Source: Gnetum montanum (lineage: Eukaryota > Streptophyta > Gnetopsida > Gnetales > Gnetaceae). From it: 64,000 nucleotides of DNA. The DNA is taken from positions 394,449 through 458,448 of the forward strand of contig MNCI01034200.1 of the NCBI GenBank assembly GCA_015680685.1. Reading direction: 5' to 3'. Positions within the stretch are counted from its first letter, which is position 1. Every line of letters begins with the position of its first letter. The notes under the pieces are model-generated. The model was not told where the DNA came from. It ran no database searches and saw nothing but the letters and a program-made list of their open reading frames with translations. Shown one piece after another: positions 13,083-25,100 of this stretch. Made by a program: the position numbers and the translations under genes.

Positions 13083-13190
13083 CTAAAATTGATCTAGTAA
13101 GCAAGGTTCTTCATTGATACTTGAGTTTATCGATTGTGAAGCCAAGAGACCAATGCTTGTTCCTGCTAAGTAGGCACTCGTCCAAGCATT
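13083..13190 (-). CDS. oxidoreductase exon 16 (stop codon)
   Basis: 35 codons plus TAG at 13083-13085, beginning [14 protein letters not shown], which completes the conserved QxA(W/F)xxGxxAG C-terminal helix, then a short unconserved tail. Acceptor GGGTAG. Confidence 0.94.
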   Translation of the reverse strand, partial: NAWTSAYLAGTSIGLLASQSINSSINEEPCLLDQF

Positions 13191-16100
13191 CTACCCATGA
13201 AAAATTAACATAAAAAAAAAGTTACGCCTGCAATTATAGGTAAGCATTCTACCCATCTTCTCAAAAAGTGCATACTGCTTTTAGAAGTCCATTAACTAGG
13301 CTAATTTATGAATTTAAATGAGAAATTCATGGTAACTGACTGGGTTACAATTTTATTTATTTGAGAAAAAGGTGTGTTTTTTTAAAGAGTACACGATCCT
13401 CTGGTTTTACAAACACTCACGCAAAAGCATGGACAATTATAGAGCAGAACGATCAATACAGAAAAAGAGTAGAATTCTAACTTTAATAGACAGTTGATAT
13501 AAACTCACAAATAAAATACTTTAATATGTTAAAAATATATTATTTTTGGTCTCCAGAAATGGAATTGCAGAATATAATGATTTTTGGAGCATATCAACAA
13601 TTACAATAATTATATGCACATTGGTACTCAAAGGAATGTTAATGTTACCTGTAAATTGAACCCTCCTGTCAACCCATCAACGTTAATCACCTATGCAATA
13701 AGTCTAAAGTGTTATTCAGACACTGAAAAAAAATTGATATTCAAGTTCAAGCAATTTTTAGGGGGAAAAACAAACAGCAAAATACTGATCAGTGACAGGT
13801 GGAAGTAACTACCTCCCCAGCAAAAAACAGATTCGGCTGTTTTCGACTTTCCATTGTTTTAAGGTTGATCTACAAAAGAAAACAATTGCAGATGGGCATG
13901 ATTCCTGTTTCTTGTTGAGCTTGGAATGTCAAAACTTACAGGTAGACTCATTTCACTTATTTGTGCATTAAAAAAAACAAGAATATGTCTAAATCAGGAC
14001 AAGAGAGGAAAACCTCAGACAGGGAAATTCCACCGGCAGTAACAAACTCATCTTTGAATTCACCCTGGAATGGAAGAAACTATCAAGTTATTAGGTATCA
14101 GAAATAAATGGACAGTACTCATCACAGTTTCACACAGCCACGGCGGTTTAAAGAGCCTTAAATAACTGGTATATATACCATGAAAGACAGATTGTTAGTA
14201 GAGAACAAAGCTTATAAAAAAATGCACCTTTCCATGCAAATCAAATGAGCAATGTTTCATACAGGAAGCAAGCTGTTGCAACTGATTATTAGGGACAGAT
14301 GACCACACAATATTGCTATTGAGACCCTACAATATTATTCCAAGAAGCATACGTTATGCCCGAAACTTTCAGTTTAATGGTATAACATGACTTTCATTTG
14401 TCAATTCCTTCAAGTTAAACATGCACGGTGCACCTGTTTTTCAAGAAGATATTTCCAGAACCTCTTTGGAAAATTTAATTCTGATGGTACTGAATTCTTC
14501 AACCTTTGCCTCTGCAAGGATTCATCATTTGGTATGGTAATTAAAGGATCATTATAAAAGTAAGATGTAATTGAAGAAAATAAATATTCTTTTTAATAAA
14601 AATACAAAAAAATATAATTCGATAAAAATATATTTGATGAAGAGGAAAGTATGTACTATCGTAGATGTAATTTAATTGTAATGAGTACCAAAATAGAACG
14701 CAGAATCCTCCAAGATTGGCTATCTTTATGCACCTAGTTCATATTCTTCTGTGTCCCTTAATAATGAGGGAAAATAAGGATAGATGGTATAGATAAGAAC
14801 TGGAACTTCCTGCTCCTCAAGAATAAGAATGATGCTTCAGGGAGAGCAGAAGAATTTCTAAGGAACATAAGGTGTAACAAGTGGGTATCACAAATTTTAG
14901 AACCTTTCAAAATCCAGTGAAGTATTTTAAAAGGCCTATAGCTGGAAATCCTCGAGGACTAGAGCAGAATTCATGAAATGTTTCATCTGTCCATATCCAA
15001 GCTCTTCAGCAACAACAGTTGCTTTTAATGGACCCATGATTGTTGAGGTGGCCTGATAAAGAATATAATGTGATTTTAAAAGCTTAAAATGGACATATAC
15101 AATAACATTTAGTATAAATGTTCTTAGAATGTTGAGGTAGCCTGATAAAGAGAGATATCCAAGATTAGGGTGTTAGAGCATATTTAGCTCTTAATAAAAA
15201 TAAATGGTGGAAAAGAATTCATATAGCTAACCCATGTAGTTGGGATAAAGCTAGGATGATGATGATGAATGTTGAGGTAGCTTTGCAAACTCCTCAGAGG
15301 TTGCCAGTAAATGCCTGTGAGCAAGCAGTGCACAATGCTGTCTCCAAACGGTGATCCATCATCATTGAAGTCATTATCCTCATTTACCACCTACAGCTAA
15401 CTTGCTTCAGTTAACCAAATCTTTTTTACTAAATTAAAAGAACAATGGCCCTGCTGCCCTAGGGTGACTGGTAACCAGTAGACATAGGGAAAAATTTTAG
15501 AAATGAGTGATAAAAACATCAATTTTCTTTTCAGGGAAAAAAATGCTTTGCAATTTGCATTCTTCAGTATAAGATATCATGCCATTTTATCCCATGATAG
15601 GCTTATTCTTGACATTGCTGCAACGAATGAGACCTTGAACCTTCAAATTATTTAGATCATGAGCTTTCCTCATGCCCTCATGATGTTTCTTCACAATTTA
15701 GTAGAAGGAAACTCCCTTCTTTTATTAATAATGTACCTTCTGATAATCCATCCTAATGGTTGATGTGATGCCGAAGGGAAGACAGATGGGAAAAATAGAT
15801 TTTAGTTTGTCCATTGATTCATAACTCATTTTGCTTTACTCTTGTTAGAGTTTGGTGCTCAATTTCATCTGATTTTTTTAGATGTTAGTTAATGCAGTGC
15901 ACTGTTGAATTTAATCCATTCTATCCCCTTCCAGGATTCCTTTTGTTAATTTACGCATGCTCTGTCAAACTATGTATTTAAATTACAATTGGTCCCTTCA
16001 AAGCCAATAATACTAATTATATCATATTCTGTTTTTCAGGTCTTTAAAGTTTAGTATGTTGTTTCAACAAAAACTCTGATTTAAACATGGTTGAAAGAAC

Positions 16101-19100
16101 CCCAATCTACAAGGATGCATTATTTTGTTGTGCTTCCTCAACTGGAGAAAATGCTGAATTGTCCTCTGTCTATTGCATGTCTAAGTCTAACAGTTAAGAA
16201 TATGTTCAGGTTTTACATTGATGAGTTAGTAAATACACAGAAAGTTCAGCAGCGTTGTTTCTTTGATTATTTATAAATGAAGAGTTGTTTAAAAGAAAAT
16301 TACCTTTCCAAAATAATCAGGAGCTCTAAAGCCTGGTGGCAAGGGTGGCCTCAGGAGAGATGCTCCCAGCCATAAGAGGGGAGCCTGATTTGCAGGATTC
16401 CAACTTCTTCACATGCTAGAAAAACAATGTCACAATGTTCAGAGGTGTGCAAATTAGCCTAACGGAGGAAGCAGTCTCAGAGTATCTCACAATTCCACAA
16501 ACTAGGGAGGTAATCTTGCCCACCATCAAGGGGATTCAAGTTGTAGCTTTCTTCTTCCTAGGTGAGATTCCCAAGACGGCCAATGGCCAAGCTGTAATGG
16601 TTCTACCCTTGGAAAACACCATTCAGCACCACCCCAAGAGTCCCAGCAGCAGCAATATGCGAGGGCAAACTCAAGGTGGACTACGCCTTAATACTTAGCA
16701 CCTTGTGTCATAGCATAGCACACAACCCATTCACCAATGGTTAGACATGTTAGTAAGGTCATAAACATTAATTACACAACCAGACCAACCAGACATACGC
16801 ACACACACACACAACAGGCACATAGCACACAAACTCCCCTAGAAGGACTACGATACATTCCTATACTAACACATTTAGTCCTAAGCCAAACTCCAGAGAG
16901 AGGGTAGTGGCTTGACCATCGAAGCCAAAACTCCTCTGCAAGCCTACATACAAGGAATCAAGGCCATATAGTTCTAAATGATGGTTACAGTAGCATGGAA
17001 CCCCAAATGATCTCCACACTCCTCTGGCCCATGTTCCACAGGGAAACAACCTTTGGTCCACCAACAAGGAATGCTTTCCTACATAGGCATCTTGCTCCCA
17101 GCTACCCCTCCCTTTGGTAGACAACAAATGAGATAGTGGAATAGGTTTTTGTGCAATCAAACAATGTTTCTAAGCTACAAGGCACTCCCTTTACCTTTTT
17201 GTATTGTCAGAAGCTTGGTACACCAATCAACCTGCCGAGGCTCTTTCTCACTATCCTCCACCAATAGTGGCAAAGAAGGCATTCTAGTCTTATTTTGACG
17301 CTTTGGTGGGCAGCCAAGCTGCCTAAGCCGACGCTGATAGTAAATCTGAGAGCTGTGGGATGCGAAGTAGGCGAAGTAGGAAGAGATAGGGTTCTTTGCC
17401 TACCAAGGAGATCAGAGCCCCTAAGGGAACTTCGGGATGCTCGCCACCCAAAGGGACTAGACCAAGGCTGGTAGAGTAGAAGGACTAGGAGGCTGAGCAA
17501 GTGCAATGGCTGAAGGGGCAACTACTAGAGAAGGAATGGGCTCTACGACAAGATCTGGAGGACAAGTTTAGTACTGAAATGGATAGAGTGGTCTAAGGGA
17601 CGAAGGGTAATGTGCAACGAAAGAACATGCTTGCAAGAAACAAGAGGAATCTATGCGCCGGCTAGAGGAGAAGAAAAGGCAAGCATAGGAGTAGGAGATG
17701 CGAAGGCAAAGGCAGTTGGAGAAGGTTGTGCAATGCAGGATTCTAGAGGAGCGGCTCTAGGATGAGATAAAGGAGCAACTATGGAGAAAGAGGGAGGAAC
17801 ATGTTATAATCAGATCTGAAAACACAGATCTGAAAAACACAGATCTGAAAAACACAGATCTGAAGACACACTACAAATGCTCTAGAGAAATTATTAAAAA
17901 CCCTACAGATCTGAATAAATCATTATAGGCAAAATATTGCACTGTAAGAAACACTATAAACCACTCTCAAAACATTCCAAACTCTAGCAAACATTTGCTG
18001 TGATAACAGAATGAAAGCAGAATGAAAACAGTAAAAAGGAAATAGCACAAGAACACAGAGAGTTACGTGGTTCGGGCCCCTTTTACCCTACTTCCACAAC
18101 AATGCTGATCTGCCTTCTATTCTTCTCAAATCTTAAGGACACAAGCCATCCTTGCAACTTTTCAAACACACAATCTGTTATTCCAACAGATCTCAGATCA
18201 ACACCAACAAGACTCACGTCTCCAAGGTAAAACCTTGATACAATGCTTTCACTTTGAAGCACACCCTAAAGGCTACCCCAAGCCTTCTATTTATGAAGAA
18301 ACATGAGGACCAAACCCCAATCCTCATACATGTGGGATAAAACACATCCCCACATTAAATGCAACATAAAAGGAAATACAACAATTAATGTATTTGGCTT
18401 CATTTTTCCAACAAACTCCCCCTTGAAGACAAATCCAACCAACCTTTAAGAGATGTGCACTTTTGATTAAGCTTTAGTTATCCCAAGCTTCTTCCTCCAG
18501 AAAATGTGTTTTTCAACTATCACTGGCTTTGTTAAAGCATCAGCAACATTGAGTTTTGTATGGACCTTTTGAACATGCACCAAGCCATCCTCTATGATTT
18601 CTCTTATGAAGTGGAATCGAACATCTATATGTTTTGTCTTGGCATGAAAGGCAGAATTCTTTGCAAGATGGATTGCACTCAAACTATCACAAAACACAGC
18701 ATACCTTTGTTGTTTTAATCCAAGAGACTGCAAAAATCTCTTCATCCATAACATCTCCTTGCATGCTTTTGTCAGGGCTACGTACTCTGATTCAGTTGTA
18801 GATAAAGTTACGAGTGGTTGTAGACGTGACAACCAACTCACTGCTGCACCACCAAAAATAAATGTGTACCCTGTAGAAGATCGTCTTGTATAATGATCAG
18901 CAGCAAAGTTTGCATCTACAAAGCCTTCAATGTGCATATTAGCATCTCCAAAACATAAGCAATGTGCTTTTGTGCCTTTTAAATATTTTAAAATCCATTT
19001 GACAGCTAACCAGTGATTCCACCCATAGTTGGTCATAAATCTACTAACTACTCCAACACCTTAAGCAATATCGGGACGTGTACAAACCATGGCATACATC

Positions 19101-22100
19101 AATGACCCAACAGCAGAAGTATATGGGATATTTTTAACCTTTTCAAAATCCTCTTTTGACNNNNNNNNNNNNNNNNNNNNNNNNNNNNNNNNNNNNNNNN
19201 NNNNNNNNNNNNNNNAGTTTGCATCTACAAAGCCTTCAATGTGCATATTAGCATCTTCAAAACATAAGCAATGCGCTTTTGTGCCTTTTAAATATTTTAA
19301 AATCCATTTGACAGCTAACCAGTGATTCCACCCATAGTTGGTCATAAATCTACTAACTACTCCAACAGCATAAGCAATATCAAGACGTGTACAAACCATG
19401 GCATACATCAATGACCCAACAGCAGAAGTATATGGGATATTTTTAACCTTTTCAAAATCCTCTTTTGACTGTGGACAGTCCTTTGATAAATTAAATTGTG
19501 CTGAAAAAGGTGTACTTACAGGTTTTGCATCCTCCATGTTGAAATGCTTTAGAACCTTTCCAATGTAGTCTTCCTGACTCAACCACAGCTTCTTCCTTTT
19601 TCTATCCCTGTAAATATTCATACCAAGAATTTTCTTTGCCTGTCCCAAATCTTTCATAGCAAATTCTTTGCCCATTTCCAATTTTAAATGTTTTATCTCT
19701 GCTATATCATTTCCAACAATTAGCATATCATCAACATACAACAACAACACTGTAAATTTACCTGAAATATCTCCAGAAAAATACACACAGTGGTCTAGGT
19801 TGTTTTTTTGATAAGATAGCTTCTTCATGAAAGTATCAAACCTTTTATACCACTGCCTAGGGGCTTGTTTCAAACCATATAAACTCTTTTCAGTCTACAA
19901 ACCAGACTTGAACCTTGTTGTTCTTCATACCCTTCTGGCTGTTTCATGTAAATTTCCTCCTCCAAATCTCCATGGAGGAATGTTGTTTTTATATCAAGTT
20001 GTTCCAACTCTAAGTCCATGCAGGCCACCAATGATAGCACTAAATGAATAGAAGAGTGTTTTACCACTGGAGAAAAAATTTCTTGAAAGTCAATACCTAG
20101 TTTCTGTGCATAGCCTTTCACCACCAACCTAGCCTTGAAATGTTTTTCCCCATTTGCCTCTGATTTAATTCTGTATAGCCACCTGCACTCCAAGGGTTTT
20201 CTCCCTTTTGGCACCTGAACTAGCTCCCAGGTTTTGTTCTGTTGGAGTGATTCCCGTTCATCATTCATAGCTGTCTTCCACTTTGTGGCATCAACACATG
20301 TCATGGCTTCCTTCACTGTTTCTGGTTCACCATTATCGCTGTAAAGTACATAATTCAATGAGGGAGAGTACCTGTCAGGAGGTTTGGTAGTTCTAGTTGA
20401 CCTTCTAACCCAATGAGACACATCTGTAGCTTCTTGTTCATCATCTTCTACCTCATTTTCTTGTTTTCCTGCATTTTCTCCTTGCTGTCCTAAGTTCTCA
20501 GCTTGCTGCCAAGTACTTTCAGCACGTTGTCCAACGTTTCCCGATTTGGAAAATCCATGAGTTTCATCATTTTCAATTTCTTCAGTCACACTAAGAGGAG
20601 TCCTTATGCTTTCTGAGCCATTTCTATCCTTGTCTTTCTTTTGTAGTTCACTAAACATCACATTTTCTCTGAATTTAACGTCCCTTGATCTCACTACACG
20701 TTTCAATTCAAGATCCCAAAGTCTGAATCCTAACTCATCTTCTCCATATCCAACAAATATGCAACTTTTAGCCCTGTCTTCCATCTTAGTTCTGTTTTCC
20801 TTTGGAATATGCATAAATGCCTCACATCCAAAAACTCTTAAATGACTGTATGAAACGTTTTTACCTTTCCAAACAACTTCTGGAACAACATTATCAATTG
20901 AAGAATGTGGAGACCTATTCACCAAATATGCAGCAGTCATAACTGCCTCTCCCCAAAATGTCTTAGGTAGGCCTGCACCTGAAACCATTGTTCTAGCACA
21001 ATCCAGCAATGTTCTGTTGCATCTTTCAGCAACTCTATTTTCTTGTGGTGTACCAGGAGGGGTACGAATGTGCCTAATTCCTTTGATGTTGCAAAAATCA
21101 GCAAATACTTTAGAAGTGTACTCCTCACCATTATCAGTTTGCAAACATTTTATTTTCAGACCTATTTCATTTTCTACTCTTGCAACAAATGTTTTGAAAA
21201 CTGAAAACACTTCATCTTTCATCTATGAAAGTTACAAAATAAATAGATCCACCAAAAGAAATGGGATTCATAGGACCACAAACATCAAAATAAACCAATT
21301 CTAACATATTTTTCTTTCTACTGTCCAAATCCCTACAAAAGTTTACTCTCTTAGATTTTCCAACTAAACAGTCTTTGCAATCAGTTTGAGCATAAGAAAA
21401 TACAGGAATGAGAGTCTGATTTTGAAGTACCTTTAAGCTTGACCAGCCAATGTGTCCAAGACGTCTATGCCATACTTCAGAATTTTCTGTATCAGAAACT
21501 ATTGCAATAGAGTTGCATGAATCTGCCATCAATGTATATAAGCTGCCCTCTTTCTTTCCTTTCAGAATGGTCATGATTCCCTTGGAAATCCTCCAATGCC
21601 CACCTCCACTACTGAAATTCAGACCTGAATCATCCAGCTGTGGAACTGAAATCAACTTCTTTGTAACTTCAGGAACATGTCTAACGTTATCTATTGTCAC
21701 CTTTGGCATCCCTGCTTGTTGCAAACTTATACTTCCAATTCCAAGAACTTTTAAAGCTTTTCCATTAGCAGCATATACAAAACTAGATTCAACTTTATGA
21801 TAAGATGCAAAACAAAACTTATCTGGACAAATATGAAAGGAGGCACCTGAGTCAATCAACCAGATGTCACTGCTACATCCATCTGCCACCATCGTACATT
21901 GTTCTTGAATCAGAAAATTGACGTTTTCATCAACTACATGTACCTCTGATGTTCCTTCTTCTGACTTCTTCTCCTTTCCTTTTCCTTTATTTTTCTATGC
22001 TTTCCATGTAAAGCAATCCTTTTTCAAATGACCTTTCTTCTTGCAGTACCAGCATTCTTGAGTTTGAGTTCTGCCATGTGATACTCCTCTGTCCGTGCTT

Positions 22101-25100
22101 CTCCCCCTACTTGAGAAACGTCTCCTACTTCTACCTCTTTCCTCTGCTACATGAACATTTCCAGATCTAAAAGATTCATCTACTCTTCCTTCTGAATCCT
22201 GAAGGGTAGACACAACCTGTTCAAATGTCATAGATGAAACACTCATAGAAGTAGTAATAGATGTCACAATTGCAGACCAGGAATCAGGTAAGGAGTATAA
22301 CAAAGGATAGGATTTAACTAGATCTGGAATAACAATTTTATATTCCTCCAACTTATTCAGATTTCTTATCATCTCATCCAAATGATTTTGAAAAGACACA
22401 TCAGATCTCTTCTTGCATCTAAAAACTTTCTGATAAATGTGAAAGGTATTCAAACCTGATACTTTGTCAAACCTATTCTTCAGCGTTTGCCACAGATCAT
22501 GCGGATCCATATCCGATTTGATTGAGGCCAAAATCCCATTGCTTAGGGTAGGATGAATGAAAGACAATGCCCTAGTCTTAATTTTCCTCCAATCAGCAGT
22601 TGACATTCCTGCTGGTTGAGAGGGATCTAGGGCCTCTTGGCAATCCTTTTGTGCTAAAACAGCCTTCATCAAAATGCTCCAAACGTTCTAGTTCCTTCCT
22701 ACCAATCTTTCCGTTGTTTGCAGCCTCTCCATCTTTTTAAACCTTACTTCGATACCATGTGTTATAATCAGATCTGAAAACAATTAGATCTGAAAACACA
22801 GATCTGAAAAACACAGATCTGAAAACACACTACAAATGCTCTAGAGAAATTATTAAAAACCCTACAGATCTGAATAAATCATTAGAGGCAAAATATTGCA
22901 CTGTAAGAAACACTATAAACCACTCTCAAAACATTCCAAACTCTAGCAAACATTTGCTGTGATAACAGAATGAAAGTAGAATGAAAACAGTAAAAAGGAA
23001 ATAGCACAAGAACACAGAGAGTTACGTGGTTTGGGCCCCTTTTTCCCTACTTCCACAACAATGCTGATCTGTCTTCTATTCTTCTCAAATCTTAAGGACA
23101 TAAGCCGTTCTTGCAACTTTTCAAACACACAATCTGTTATTCCAACAGATCTCATATCAACACCAACAAGACTCACGTCTCCAAGGTAAAACCTTGATAC
23201 AATGCTTTCACTTTGAAGCACACCCTAAAGGCTACCCCAAGCCTTTTATTTATAAAGAAACATGAGGACCAAACCCCAATCCTCATACATGTGGGGTAAA
23301 ACACATCCCCACATTAAATGCAACATAAAAGGAAATACAACAATTAATGTATTTGGCTTCATTTTTCCAACTAAACAAGAGGAAAAGAAGGAGGAGGCTT
23401 TTAGGAAAGTGAAGGAGATTTTGGAACAAAGAAATATGAAAGATTGCTAGGATAAGATGCTCATCTCAAACGCAAGGATGTGGTTTCGTGCCAAAAAATG
23501 CCATACTCTATTCTAGGGATTAACATAGACACCCTATGTGGGACAATCTTCAAAAGTACATCAAACAAGAGTTATCTACGATGCACCCAAATAAGATGTG
23601 TCACCTAGCCAAGCATGTGCTGGACCAGGACCAACATGAGGAAAAATTTAAAAATTTTCAGCAGGCTACGAAGTTCATACCTTCAAAGGAAAGGAGGATG
23701 TGGATAAGGTGCACAAACAAAAGAGGCCTTCTTGATGCTGCAAAACTCTATCGTTCCCAGTATAACCTGTCAATTTTGTTGGTTTTGAAAAGGTTGTCTG
23801 TTTTGGTTTCAGGGCTTTGTGGGTCCCACTTTTGATGGAGGTTTAGGCCACCCAAAGGGCCCTTTCGTGGTGATGTTGTTAATGGCATCAACATGCTCCC
23901 CCCACCCTTTCCCCCATTTTTTTCCTTTCTGTATCATTTATAAAATATAAATGTCTGACCTCTTCTCAACTTTTTTCTTAAAAAAAGAAAATTACCTTTA
24001 TACATTTTTCCAGTTGAGGAATACATGCAAGAAGCAAGAATCTGTTAACTCATGACCTCTAAGAAAATGCAAAAATAGAAAACCTTTAAAGGACCATACC
24101 AAATGCTTTTTTTTGTGCCGTTGAAGAAGCTGTGTGATGTCATCAACAGATATGTTAGGCACAAAATCCACCAGTATCGTCCCTACAAAAAATTTTGCAC
24201 TATAACATCAGTTACACCATTTTATTTTTTAAGAAACAAAAATAATGAGTTCCATTATTGATGAGATGTGATGTATTTTATGGGTAGGTTAAATATAAAT
24301 TCCCAACAGATACTGGTTCCAATTGGAAGGAAAGGTAACGTCATGGTCAAGAAGTTTTGTTTTTAATTCTTCAAGTTTCTACAAGCTGTGGACAATTAGT
24401 CAAAGTCTGGATCTATGGAACTGTAAATGGTGAAAATATGCAACCTTAAAAATAATCAAAGATGATTCGAAGAATCCACAAATAAGAAAAGATCTAGCTC
24501 TTCATAGCAAAAAAGAACTCATGTAACCAAACCCATTTTGTTGGCACAAGGCTAGGATGATGATGATGATGCAACCTTAAAAACAATCAAAATAACTCCC
24601 AGAATATACAATATCTGTACTTAAAACCCAGTACCCTTAAAATGCTACCATTCCTCACAATGAGATTAAGGCAACGCTGCAAAAATGCATGTACATTTCC
24701 AATGTCCAATAGATCCAAAGGTCTATGAGTATAATAAAATTTCAATTTCAGTTTCAGAAAAAAAGTAAATCCAAGAACTAAACCTTTATTTAAATGAGAA
24801 AAATTTAACAACAATGTAACAACAATAAATTCACCAAAAACTTCTAAACTAATAACTTCTTGATTGCCCTGTCTTTTTCCAACTGGCAGGAAATCAAGGC
24901 ACCTTGTCTGCTTTTCCCCTTGCAAGACCTTAAGTTTTACACATTTGTTAATGATACAAACAGTGCTAACCTCATGTTCCATGAAACTCAACTCTGAGAT
25001 TTGAATATCATCAGCTAACCCTAAAGGTTCTTCTGTTATCAAAATTGTGTAGCTTGAGAGTAGTATTTTTCACTTTTTTTTCTCTTTTTGTTATCAATAA

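Larger units (their letters stand above)
17802..23372 (-). mobile_element. Ty1/copia LTR retrotransposon, nearly complete, inserted in LINE-B
   Basis: Two LTRs of about 612 bp bracket an internal region with gag, protease, integrase, reverse transcriptase and RNase H in Ty1/copia order on the minus strand. The integrase-to-RT wording ([29 protein letters not shown]) is like the Tnt1/Tork branch. Flanking 5-mers GAACA (17797-17801) and AAACA (23373-23377) differ at one base and are the likely target-site duplication. Lesions: an in-frame TAG after gag, a small deletion in the integrase core, a single-base loss in reverse transcriptase, and an assembly gap with duplicated flanks. The LTRs are very similar, so insertion is fairly recent relative to the host LINE. 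Confidence 0.95.
16291..23999 (+). mobile_element. LINE-B: 5'-truncated L1-type LINE 3' region, split by a copia element
   Basis: The outer borders are a 17-bp direct repeat AAAAGAAAATTACCTTT at 16291-16307 and 23983-23999. The right copy directly follows an A-rich tail. Removing the copia insertion (17802-23372) leaves about 2.1 kb. This codes, in decayed frames, for a C1-like domain (16435-16600), a charged coiled coil (about 17470-17800 and 23378-23450) and a J-domain-like module (about 23465-23720), followed by a T-rich 3' UTR. The same order is found at the 3' end of LINE-2, so it is a truncated LINE copy and not an independent gene. No reverse transcriptase remains here. Confidence 0.8.

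Noticed and set aside
13584-13808. 74-codon plus-strand frame across introns 15 and 14
   Set aside because: It overlaps exon 15 on the opposite strand and is a shadow.
16861-17521. Two minus-strand frames of about 100 codons inside LINE-B
   Set aside because: They oppose the coding strand of LINE-B and show no motif.
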